DNA of 64,000 nucleotides from positions 2,634,001 through 2,698,000 of the forward strand of contig NZ_CP045200.1 of assembly GCF_018636735.1 (NCBI RefSeq), written 5' to 3'. Shown here piece after piece: positions 38,663 through 46,120 of this stretch. Within the stretch, counting starts at the first letter, position 1, and each line of letters starts with the position of its first letter. Origin of the DNA: Erythrobacter sp. 3-20A1M (GTDB taxonomy: Bacteria; Pseudomonadota; Alphaproteobacteria; Sphingomonadales; Sphingomonadaceae). The notes under the pieces are model-generated. The model did not search any database, was not told where the DNA came from, and saw nothing but the letters and a program-made list of their open reading frames with translations. A program made the position numbers and the translations under genes.

Positions 38663-39081
38663 TCCGATATCGGCTCCATATGGTGCAGCCGCATAACATC
38701 GCGTTTTGGGCAGGCTGCGGGGATCGTAACTCCATAGAAACGCTCGATATCATGAATCGGCCACCCTCGCCCGGCGTCACGCAGGACCGCCGCGCCTCCG
38801 CTAATGCGCTCACCGAAGCGAATGCTGTTGCCGGTCGCCGGATCGAACACGCCATCGCCGGTAGGCAATAGGGTGACTCCCTGGTCGAACAGAACAGTGC
38901 TGTTGCTGCGGCCGGTAACGATGCAGCCGTCGATACTTTCGATCGAGCCGCCAAACAGCGCCTGACCGCCAAAGGCATCGCGGTCGATAGTGATTGGCTG
39001 CGCTTCGATCGCGGCCGTTGCACAGCCAGAAAGCGCAACGCCAATGGCCAGCATAACAGCCGGTTTCCCTGTCCTGTTCAC
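38659..39081 (-). CDS. Small two-Cys-domain lipoprotein
   Basis: A 140-residue lipoprotein consisting of little more than the shared domain. Lipobox ALSGC is followed by 'GSIESIDGCIVTGRSNSTVLFDQGV' and 'FGERISGG', with the second Cys in 'TIPAACPKRDVMRL', 70 residues after the first. This short form shows that the domain can stand alone. GTG at 39081 is preferred because GGAGAG lies at correct spacing and the start overlaps the preceding stop (GTGA), as at the other junctions; a longer frame from 39144 would bury the signal peptide. Confidence 0.75.
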   Translation of the reverse strand: MNRTGKPAVMLAIGVALSGCATAAIEAQPITIDRDAFGGQALFGGSIESIDGCIVTGRSNSTVLFDQGVTLLPTGDGVFDPATGNSIRFGERISGGAAVLRDAGRGWPIHDIERFYGVTIPAACPKRDVMRLHHMEPISE

Positions 39082-39421
39082 GACTGGCTCTCCGATCTTG
39101 GAGCTACCGGCTGTCGAGGCATGATCGGCATGACCTGCGCGCAAAGCCGGGGTTCGGCCGCGCTGCCCCGCAGGCGCTGATCCGCCATGATCCGCTCTTG
39201 ATCAACGAGGCAGGCGTTCGCCTGTTCATTGCCTCTGCATCGATGAGGCCGTGTTGCCGCGCATATTGCTTCACCGCGAACCAGTCGCCGCCATATCCTG
39301 CCGCTTGATCGAGCGATTTGACGAGAATGACGCGGTGATTGCCGCAAGCCTCGATCAATTCGGCAGGCGGATCGGCCACTACGCTGCGGTAGCGGACACG
39401 CAACGACCATGTTGTTTGCAC
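39078..39421 (-). pseudogene. Decayed C-terminal remnant of a two-Cys-domain paralogue
   Basis: Two adjacent frames together match the end of the 277-residue protein at 28.8 kb. Frame 39421-39104 gives 'DPPAELIEACGNHRVILVKSLD' (compare DPALAEACGNHKVVSVTTV). After a shift near 39230, the frame ending at 39078 gives 'EQANACLVDQERIMADQRLR' (compare ERANKCAVEQAKREADRRLR). The first half of the domain with its DGC motif is missing, so this is a truncated and frameshifted copy. Its stop still overlaps the next GTG by 4 bp, preserving the original operon junction. Confidence 0.55.
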
Positions 39422-39837
39422 AAGCGCTCCAGCTCATTCACCCATGCCCGGCTCTCAAGGTAGGTGCTCGTACCGATGTCTGCATCGGTAGGAACGACAT
39501 CATCGGTCAAACTAAGGTTACGCGAGGACAATTCGAGGTTATCTTCTCCAGAGAACCATTGAATGAGCCGATTGCCTCCGCGCCAGATGACCCATACCAT
39601 ATCTGTGTCTCTGCTTCCGCGCGTCATGCCGATCACACAGGCTTGAGAGTCCCCCCCTAGCGCTTCTCGGCGCAGGTAGGAGCCAACAACTTCTTGGTAG
39701 CGGGAGAATTGCGGCCGCGTCTTGAGATCGAATGGCGTATAATGCGCAAGACGCGACGCTACAGGTGGGTTTTCTTCAACACATCCGGTCAAGAAGATTA
39801 TCGATGCTGCCACGATATAAGACCCAATTTGGCGCAT
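39379..39837 (-). CDS. Small lipoprotein, divergent two-Cys domain, first gene of island operon
   Basis: A 152-residue lipoprotein (lipobox FLTGC). 'GGDSQACVIGMTRGSRDTDMVWVIWRGG' corresponds to the DGC half of the shared domain and 'ELERLCKQHGRCVSATAA' to the second half, with 72 residues between the two Cys. Similarity to the other members is weaker, but the Cys spacing and order are kept. It is the promoter-proximal gene of the minus-strand operon. About 40 bases of its 3' end overlap the decayed remnant. Confidence 0.65.
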   Translation of the reverse strand: MRQIGSYIVAASIIFLTGCVEENPPVASRLAHYTPFDLKTRPQFSRYQEVVGSYLRREALGGDSQACVIGMTRGSRDTDMVWVIWRGGNRLIQWFSGEDNLELSSRNLSLTDDVVPTDADIGTSTYLESRAWVNELERLCKQHGRCVSATAA

Positions 39838-40102
39838 GAATTACTGCTCCAGTGTCGGCGTAAGAGGCCTAACTCGCATCCTCAGCATTAACGTCCGCTT
39901 TCGCAAATGCGGATGGGGACTCACCATTTCCGAAACTGGGGTCGTGAACCGAATGCCCGCTTCGTGCTGTTCTCCCGCCAATATCGGACGGTCTGTTCCC
40001 GGCCCAACTTCCGCCGTTCAATGAGGCGGTTGAACTGCCAATTTTCGAACATTAGTCGGCCGATCGCACCTTTGTAACGGTTTGGCGCAAATTCGGGAGT
40101 CT

Positions 40103-40198
40103 GGGGGTATCGGTGGGGGTATTTTCCAAGAGTTGGGCGGAAAAAACGAGCAATGTCAGAACGTTATATGTTCGCTATATGTTCCTCCTCCGCTACCA
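40103..40198 (+). repeat. att-like segment, right copy
   Basis: Homologous and colinear with 27209-27304: the same GGGGGTATC and GGGGGTATT units, ATGTCAG at offset 50, and CCTCCTCCGCTACCA at 40184-40198. It lies beyond the 5' end of the island operon and before the TonB-receptor operon, so the two copies bracket the 27-40 kb block. Confidence 0.7.
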
Positions 40199-40276
40199 TT
40201 CTCGATACCTCTACGAATTCGACGGCTCGGCTTTCGCTAGGCTGCCTGGCCGGTGTCGCTGCGTTCACGGCTTTCT

Positions 40277-40359
40277 GCGCTCTATCACGCTCCGGCGTGG
40301 GTTGGAGCGTCCCTCCATCGTGCCCCTCCAACCCGGTGTTACCCTGGGTTATAGAGCGC
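40277..40359 (+). other. 83-nt nested inverted-repeat structure (possible structured RNA)
   Basis: Outer stem GCGCTCTAT (40277-40285) pairs with ATAGAGCGC (40351-40359). Immediately inside is CACGC-TCCG-GCGTG (40286-40299), a five-pair stem with a UNCG-type loop. Then GGTTGGAG (40300-40307) pairs with CTCCAACC (40326-40333). The whole reads as a three-way junction. It lies upstream of the TonB-receptor operon, about 70 bases before its start, and could be a small RNA, a leader element or a palindromic repeat unit. Confidence 0.5.
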
Positions 40360-40393
40360 TTGCTCCAGCGTGCTTGCGCGCCGCGCCCTAAAA

Positions 40394-40411
40394 AGATAGT
40401 TTACACTATCT
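40394..40411. promoter_or_regulatory. TetR-like operator before TonB-receptor operon
   Basis: Perfect inverted repeat AGATAGT-TTAC-ACTATCT, 20 bases before the TonB-receptor ATG. Size and symmetry suit a TetR-family dimer; the TetR gene at the other end of this cluster is the obvious candidate. No similar site is seen upstream of the TetR gene itself. Confidence 0.55.
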
Positions 40412-40430
40412 AACTTTGGGGGCGGAGAAT

Positions 40431-42845
40431 ATGAGAAACCTGGCCAGGCTGTCGCTTCTCTTGGGCACCCAAGCGATCTGGGTGGCCCCCGCAAGCGCGC
40501 AGACGGCCGCGCCGGTCGACGAGCGACAGCCTGAGGAAGCACGGCGGGTCGAGCTCAATGAGATCGTCGTCACCGCCCAGCGCCGCGAGCAGTCATTACA
40601 GGACGTGCCGATCAGCGTGCGCGCCTTCGATGCCGAGGCGATCGCGGCGCTGAATGCGCAGACGGTGGGCGATCTGGATGCGTTCACGCCGGGGCTCGAG
40701 ATCAACGATACCTCCGTCACGCAGCCGCGCTTTTCCATTCGCGGCGTCGTGACGGACGATTTCGGCATCGGTACCGAGCCATCGGTCGGTATCTTCATCG
40801 ACAACGTCTATTCCGCGCGCACCGGTGCCTCGCTGATCTTTTTCAACGATGTCGAGCGGGTCGAGGTGCTGAAGGGGCCGCAGGGCACGCTGTTCGGTCG
40901 CAACACCTCGGCCGGCGCGATCTCCATCACCACCAACAAGCCGAGCCAGCGCTTCGAGGCGTTCGGCACGGTGCAGTACGGCAACTACGATCAGGTGCGC
41001 ATCGATGCGACCGGCAATCTGCCCCTGACCGATACGCTGGCGGTGCGTCTCAACGGCTCCTACAACCACCGCGACGGCTATCTGACCGACGCGCTGACGG
41101 GCGAGGACCGCGAGCGGGAGGGGAATATCTCGGGCCGGATCGCGTTCGGCTGGACGCCCACGGTCGATACCGACGTCTATCTCACCTATGATCACGACGA
41201 CACCGACAAGGACGGGCCGACCGCGGTCGGGATCAGCCCCTACGCGCTCAGCCAGGATCCCTTCGGGCCGTTCTCCAACGATGTCATAAACGATCGCGAA
41301 ACCCGCAATCTGGATGGCGTCACCCTGACCGCCAATCACCGGCTGGGCGATCTGACGCTGACCAGCATCAGCGCCTACAAGACCTTCGAGACGCACAATC
41401 GCGAGGACGAGGACGGCACCTCCGATCCCACACGCTATTTCGATACCGAGAATATCGAGCACAATGAGAGCTTCTACCAGGAATTCCGGGGTTCCTACGA
41501 GGGCGAGCGACTGACCTTGCTGCTCGGCGCGAGCTATTTCTGGGAGGACGCGGAGCAGACCAGCGCGGTCACGTTCCTGACCGATTCCGTCGACAACGTC
41601 CTCAATCGCCTCGCCGGCCTGCCGCTGTTCACGATCCTGCAGGGACAGGGCCTGCCGGTGCTCGGGCTGACCTTCGAAGAGGACATGAACAATTTCGCGC
41701 GCAACAACAGCTACGCGGTCTATGGGGATGCGACCTACAGCCTTACCGACGATCTGCGGCTGACCGCGGGCATCCGCTATACCCATGACGACAAGCGCTT
41801 CACCTGGCTCAACGGACGATTCATCTCGCCTGGCCTGGAGGCGATCACGGCACCCGGCGCGCTCTACAACGGCGTTCTGGCCGCGATCGGAAGCGATCCC
41901 GTTTTCCCCGACGGAGCCGACATCAGCGTTGCGACCTTCTACGATGCATTGATCGGCGACATCATCTTCGACGAGGGCGCGCTGGAGGGGAAGCGGGTCA
42001 CGCGCGACGAAAGCTTCGACGATGTCAGCCCGCGTTTCGTGATCGAATACGAGCCGCGCGAGGACCTGCTCGTCTATGCGTCCGCCGCGCGCGGGTACAA
42101 GGCGGGGGGCTTCAACAGCACCGAGATCAATTCCTTCTTCGAGCCGGAGAACGTCTGGAACTACGAGGCCGGGTTCAAATCCGAACTGCTCGGTCGCCGC
42201 CTGCGGTTCAATGGCTCGGCTTTCTACTTCAAGTACAAGAACCGCCAGTCAATCAGTCTGGAGGACGACAACACCTGCACCGAAGGCCTGTGCCTGCCCA
42301 CGTACGTTACCCGTTCGGGTGATTCCGATGCCTGGGGCATCGATCTGGAGACGCAGTTCCGGGTCAGCACCGATCTCACCCTCTCGGCGATCGCGAGCTA
42401 TCTCGATTCGCGCTGGGTCACGCGCATCGAACGCGGAATAGACATTTCCGGCCAGCCGACCGGCGCGCCGGAACTCACCGCGGTGCTGGGCGCGCATTAC
42501 GACCACGAACTCGCGAACACCTCCGCCATCTTCGCCGATGCCAGCTACAGCTATACGGGAAGGGGCCGACTGAACGATGCGACGCGCGACAAATATGCGT
42601 CGATCAGCACTCTGGTGCGGCCCGGCGTGTTCGACGAACTCGACGAACCGCGCAACCTCATCAACGCGCGCGTCGGCTGGCGTTCGCCCGGCGATCGTTA
42701 CCGGATCGCCCTGTTCGTCGAGAACCTGCTGGACGACCAGAAGGTCCGCACGCTCGGCACGCTAAGTGCGGGGACGTTCGAAACGCCCTATGTTCGCCTG
42801 GACAAGCCCAGGTTCTACGCCATTTCCCTCAGCGCATCGTATTGA
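40431..42845 (+). CDS. TonB-dependent receptor
   Basis: An 804-residue outer-membrane receptor with a signal peptide ending APASAQ and a TonB box in 'ELNEIVVTAQRREQSLQDVPISV'. A plug domain ('FTPGLEINDTSVTQPRFSIRG', 'VERVEVLKGPQGTLFGRNTSAGAISITTNKP') leads to a 22-strand barrel ending with aromatic 'FYAISLSASY'. This subtype takes up organic substrates rather than only siderophores. The ATG at 40431 has GGCGGAG. It leads an operon with the beta-helix and dihaem-cytochrome genes, so its ligand is probably the compound they process. Confidence 0.92.
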   Translation: MRNLARLSLLLGTQAIWVAPASAQTAAPVDERQPEEARRVELNEIVVTAQRREQSLQDVPISVRAFDAEAIAALNAQTVGDLDAFTPGLEINDTSVTQPRFSIRGVVTDDFGIGTEPSVGIFIDNVYSARTGASLIFFNDVERVEVLKGPQGTLFGRNTSAGAISITTNKPSQRFEAFGTVQYGNYDQVRIDATGNLPLTDTLAVRLNGSYNHRDGYLTDALTGEDREREGNISGRIAFGWTPTVDTDVYLTYDHDDTDKDGPTAVGISPYALSQDPFGPFSNDVINDRETRNLDGVTLTANHRLGDLTLTSISAYKTFETHNREDEDGTSDPTRYFDTENIEHNESFYQEFRGSYEGERLTLLLGASYFWEDAEQTSAVTFLTDSVDNVLNRLAGLPLFTILQGQGLPVLGLTFEEDMNNFARNNSYAVYGDATYSLTDDLRLTAGIRYTHDDKRFTWLNGRFISPGLEAITAPGALYNGVLAAIGSDPVFPDGADISVATFYDALIGDIIFDEGALEGKRVTRDESFDDVSPRFVIEYEPREDLLVYASAARGYKAGGFNSTEINSFFEPENVWNYEAGFKSELLGRRLRFNGSAFYFKYKNRQSISLEDDNTCTEGLCLPTYVTRSGDSDAWGIDLETQFRVSTDLTLSAIASYLDSRWVTRIERGIDISGQPTGAPELTAVLGAHYDHELANTSAIFADASYSYTGRGRLNDATRDKYASISTLVRPGVFDELDEPRNLINARVGWRSPGDRYRIALFVENLLDDQKVRTLGTLSAGTFETPYVRLDKPRFYAISLSASY

Positions 42846-42874
42846 TGGCATCGCTCAACCGGAGAGAGATCAGC

Positions 42875-44095
42875 ATGCAACTGAAACATCTTGTCGTGGC
42901 CGCGCTGGCGGCGCTCAGCCTGGCGGCCTGCAATTCCAGCCCGCCGACGGACGCGGACGGCTTCGTCGACGATCCCGAGTTCGAGCAGCGGCTGCAGGAA
43001 CAGCTTTTGGACGCGAAGGCGGGCGATGTGATCGAGATTCCCGCCGGCAAGTATCGGCTGAAACGCAGTCTGAGCCTGAGCGGCAACGACGTGACCTTGC
43101 GGGGCGAGGGGATGGACAAGACGATCCTTTCCTTTGCCGACCAGACGTCGGGCGCGGAAGGGCTGACCGTCACCGGTGACGACTTCACGCTGGAAGACCT
43201 GGCGATCGAGGACACCAAGGGCGACGCGCTGAAGATCAACGGGACGAAGAACGCTGTGATCCGCCGGGTTCGCGCCGAGTGGACCGGGGAACCGTCGGCG
43301 AAGAACGGTGCCTACGGGCTCTATCCCGTGCAGGTCGAAAACGTGCTGATCGAGAATTCGGTCGTGCGCGGTGCCTCCGACGCGGGGATCTATGTCGGCC
43401 AGTCTAACAACGTCATCGTGCGCAACAACATCGCCGAGGGCAATGTCGCCGGGATCGAGATCGAGAACACCAGCAACGCCGATGTTTACGGTAACAAGAC
43501 CACCAACAATTCCGGCGGCATCCTGGTCTTCAACATGCCCGATCTTCCGGTGCCTGGTGCCAAGACGCGCGTTCACGACAACGAAGTGGTGGCGAACAAC
43601 CACGCTAATTTCGCGGCCCCCGGAAGCGCGGTCAGCTCCGTTCCGCCCGGATCGGGCGTGATCGTGAACTCGAACGACGAGGTCGAAATCTTCGACAACC
43701 GCATCGCCGACAACAACACCGCGAACGTCATCATCTCCAGCTATTATTCGACCGGCTTCGCCGATCGGGGGCTGGCCAAGGCCTACGATCCCTATCCGGA
43801 GAACATCTACGTCACCGGCAACACCTTCTCCGGCGGCGGTACCAATCCGGGCAAGGCCTATGCGGGTCTGAAGCAGGCCGTCGGCGGCTCGCTGCCAGCG
43901 GTGATCTGGGACGGGTTCGCCAATCCGGATAAAGCGAGCACCGGTATCTGCGTCGACAACGCAGATGCGCAACTGCTCGATGCCGACGGCCCGAACAAGC
44001 TCGCCAATCCCCATATCGTGAAGACCACGAACTGCGCCCCGGCGAGCCGACTGCCGAAAATCACCCTGCCATCGAAAATGACCACCTCAGGCTAA
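42875..44095 (+). CDS. Parallel beta-helix lipoprotein (TIGR03805-like)
   Basis: A 406-residue lipoprotein (lipobox SLAAC). 'LQEQLLDAKAGDVIEIPAGKYRLKRSLSLSGNDVTLRGEG' opens a right-handed parallel beta-helix, with repeats such as 'NVLIENSVVRGASDAGIYVGQSNNVIVRNNIAEGNVAGIEIENT'. In the family this protein sits next to an HNE_0200/SO2930-type cytochrome, as here (11 bp downstream). Beta-helices of this kind bind or cleave polysaccharides, but no catalytic set is evident. The ATG at 42875 follows GGAGAG. Confidence 0.88.
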   Translation: MQLKHLVVAALAALSLAACNSSPPTDADGFVDDPEFEQRLQEQLLDAKAGDVIEIPAGKYRLKRSLSLSGNDVTLRGEGMDKTILSFADQTSGAEGLTVTGDDFTLEDLAIEDTKGDALKINGTKNAVIRRVRAEWTGEPSAKNGAYGLYPVQVENVLIENSVVRGASDAGIYVGQSNNVIVRNNIAEGNVAGIEIENTSNADVYGNKTTNNSGGILVFNMPDLPVPGAKTRVHDNEVVANNHANFAAPGSAVSSVPPGSGVIVNSNDEVEIFDNRIADNNTANVIISSYYSTGFADRGLAKAYDPYPENIYVTGNTFSGGGTNPGKAYAGLKQAVGGSLPAVIWDGFANPDKASTGICVDNADAQLLDADGPNKLANPHIVKTTNCAPASRLPKITLPSKMTTSG

Positions 44096-44106
44096 AGACC
44101 ACGCCC

Positions 44107-45285
44107 ATGATCAGACCCGTCCTCCTTGCCCTTGTCGTTCTGCTCCTGAGCGCCTGCTCGTCCGCGGCGCCGAAGGAGGTGACGTTCCACGCGACCGACA
44201 ATCCCGAGAAGCTGTCGGAGTGGGGATTGTTCACGGTGGCGGACGGGAAGATCACGCCGCACGAAGGCATGGTCACCTACGAGCTGAACTCGCCGCTGTT
44301 CAGCGATTATGCGCAGAAATGGCGCACCATCTGGATGCCCGCGAACGTCGCCGCGCAATACGAGCCGCAAAAGGCATTCGACTTTCCCGTCGGTACCATC
44401 ATTACCAAGACGTTCTACTATACGGTGCCCGCCAGCGATCGGCCCGGCGAAAGCGACACCGTGCTCAAGATGACGCCCGCGATGTACCAGTCCGGCACCG
44501 ACGGGCTCGACATCGGCCATGTCCGGATGATCGAGACCCGGCTGCTGGTCCGCCGGGCCGATGGCTGGGCCGCGCTGCCCTATGTCTGGAACGCGGACCA
44601 GACGGAGGCGACGCTGCAACGCGCGGGGGCCGACGTTCCGCTCACCATCAAGAGCGATAGCGACAGCAAGCGCTTCACCTATTCGGTGCCCAACGCGAAC
44701 CAGTGCGCCGGGTGCCACGCCAGCAATTATGAGGATCGCGCGATCCATCCGATCGGGCTGAAGGCGCGGCATCTCAATCGCGATTTCGAGGGGCCCGGCG
44801 GGGAGATCAACCAGCTCCGGCGACTGGTGAAGCTGGGTTATCTGAAGGGCGTGCCGGGCATGGAGAACGTGCCGCACAATGCGAAGTGGGACGATAGCTC
44901 GCTGCCGATCGGCGATCGCGCGCGGTCCTATCTCGATATCAACTGCAGCCATTGTCACAGCGAGACCGGCCCGGCGCGGGTTTCCGGGCTGTGGCTGGCG
45001 AGCGAGGTGACCGATCTGCGCAAATGGGGCGTGTGCAAGCCCTCGGTGGCCGCCGGGCGTGGGACCGGGGGGCGCGATTTCGACATCCTCCCCGGACAAC
45101 CGCATCAGTCCATCCTGACCTATCGCCTCGAAAGCACCGATCCGGGCGAGATGATGCCCGAGGTCGGTCGCAGCCTGGAGCACAAGGAGGGGGTCGATCT
45201 CGTCACCCAGTGGATCTCGCAGCTTACCGATAGCTGCGACGTGGCCCGCGCCGCCCGATCGGGCCGGGAGCCGGCAGCCGGCTAG
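44107..45285 (+). CDS. SO2930-family dihaem c-type cytochrome lipoprotein
   Basis: A 392-residue lipoprotein (LLLSAC) with two haem-binding motifs, CAGCH at residues 200-204 and CSHCH at 280-284. Family blocks 'YELNSPLFSDYAQKWRTIWMP', 'FPVGTIITKTFYY' and 'PGEMMPEVGRS' mark it as the SO2930/HNE_0200 family that accompanies the parallel beta-helix protein. It likely transfers electrons in the periplasm from oxidation of a substrate delivered by the TonB receptor; the substrate is unknown. It is the last gene of the operon, convergent with TetR. Confidence 0.9.
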   Translation: MIRPVLLALVVLLLSACSSAAPKEVTFHATDNPEKLSEWGLFTVADGKITPHEGMVTYELNSPLFSDYAQKWRTIWMPANVAAQYEPQKAFDFPVGTIITKTFYYTVPASDRPGESDTVLKMTPAMYQSGTDGLDIGHVRMIETRLLVRRADGWAALPYVWNADQTEATLQRAGADVPLTIKSDSDSKRFTYSVPNANQCAGCHASNYEDRAIHPIGLKARHLNRDFEGPGGEINQLRRLVKLGYLKGVPGMENVPHNAKWDDSSLPIGDRARSYLDINCSHCHSETGPARVSGLWLASEVTDLRKWGVCKPSVAAGRGTGGRDFDILPGQPHQSILTYRLESTDPGEMMPEVGRSLEHKEGVDLVTQWISQLTDSCDVARAARSGREPAAG

Positions 45286-45297
45286 CAAGGGCCGGAG

Positions 45298-45903
45298 TCA
45301 GCGGCCTATCAGCTTGGCGGTCTGCTCGAACACCTCGCCGGGTATCACGCTGTCGTCTTCCGCGACCAACTCATCGACCGCGAAGCCGATCTCGACCGTC
45401 AGGCGCAGTCGCCGCCAGAGTTCCTCGCGCGGCAGGGTAGAGCCCGCGCGGATATAGGCATCGGTCAGCAGATCGGTGACGTAATGATGCGATTCGAGCC
45501 GGATATGCGCCAGCCGCGGCGAGGCCCGCAAGGCGCGCAGGATCCACATCGCACCCGGTTCGCTGCGCGTCACCTCGTGCGTTGCGCGCAGCAGCTCCTC
45601 GGTATTGCCGCGAAACGATGCGATGCCGTCGGGCTCGTGGCGCGCAACCCACGCCTTCAGCGCGTCGTTCTGTCGCTCCATCAGCCGCCGTCCCAGCGCC
45701 TCGAGCACCGCGTCCTTGTCGCGGAAATATCGGTACAGCGCGGGCGGCGTCACGTCGGCGCGCGCGCAGATCATGTTGGTCGTGATACGGTCCACGCCGA
45801 CCTCGGCCAACAGCTCGCCCGCAGCCTGAAGCAGCGCATCGTAGGTGGCCCGCGCGCGCTTCTGCTTGGGCGTGGCCGGTCCGAAGGAATTCTTCTGTCG
45901 CAT
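45298..45903 (-). CDS. TetR/AcrR-family regulator
   Basis: A 201-residue repressor with an N-terminal helix-turn-helix ('ARATYDALLQAAGELLAEVGVDRITTNMICARADVTPPALYRYFRDKDAVLEALG'). A ligand-binding domain containing 'TEELLRATHEVTRSEPGAMWILRALRASPRLAHIR' follows. It is convergent with the cytochrome gene (12 bp). The best candidate operator is the 18-bp palindrome before the TonB-receptor gene. The inducer is not known. Confidence 0.9.
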   Translation of the reverse strand: MRQKNSFGPATPKQKRARATYDALLQAAGELLAEVGVDRITTNMICARADVTPPALYRYFRDKDAVLEALGRRLMERQNDALKAWVARHEPDGIASFRGNTEELLRATHEVTRSEPGAMWILRALRASPRLAHIRLESHHYVTDLLTDAYIRAGSTLPREELWRRLRLTVEIGFAVDELVAEDDSVIPGEVFEQTAKLIGR

Positions 45904-46120
45904 GATCGCCGCCCCCTTTGCGATAAGGCGGTGGGTGGTTCAACTCGCTTTGAAAGTAATCTGAAATTCCGCGAGCAAACCTGCCCCGAGCCCCATTCGG
46001 CCTGTGGTTCGCACTGGTCTGAGAGCGCACGGCGGGCGGAGTTTCCCTCGATCCCGGCATGGTTTATGCGATCATGACAAGGGGGGCGGCAACACCGCGC
46101 TCGAATGGGGGAGAGAGACA

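Noticed and set aside
39078-39437. An intact 119-residue protein from ATG 39437
   Set aside because: Its first half is Arg-rich shadow sequence; only the final part matches a neighbouring paralogue, so a frameshifted remnant is the better reading.
27305-40102. Integrase, transposase or relaxase genes inside the bracketed block
   Set aside because: None is recognisable in any frame, so the block is described as a candidate island without its own mobility gene.
40596-44014. Minus-strand frames of about 400 residues opposite the TonB receptor and beta-helix genes
   Set aside because: Antisense shadows of well-supported genes; no signal peptides or family motifs.
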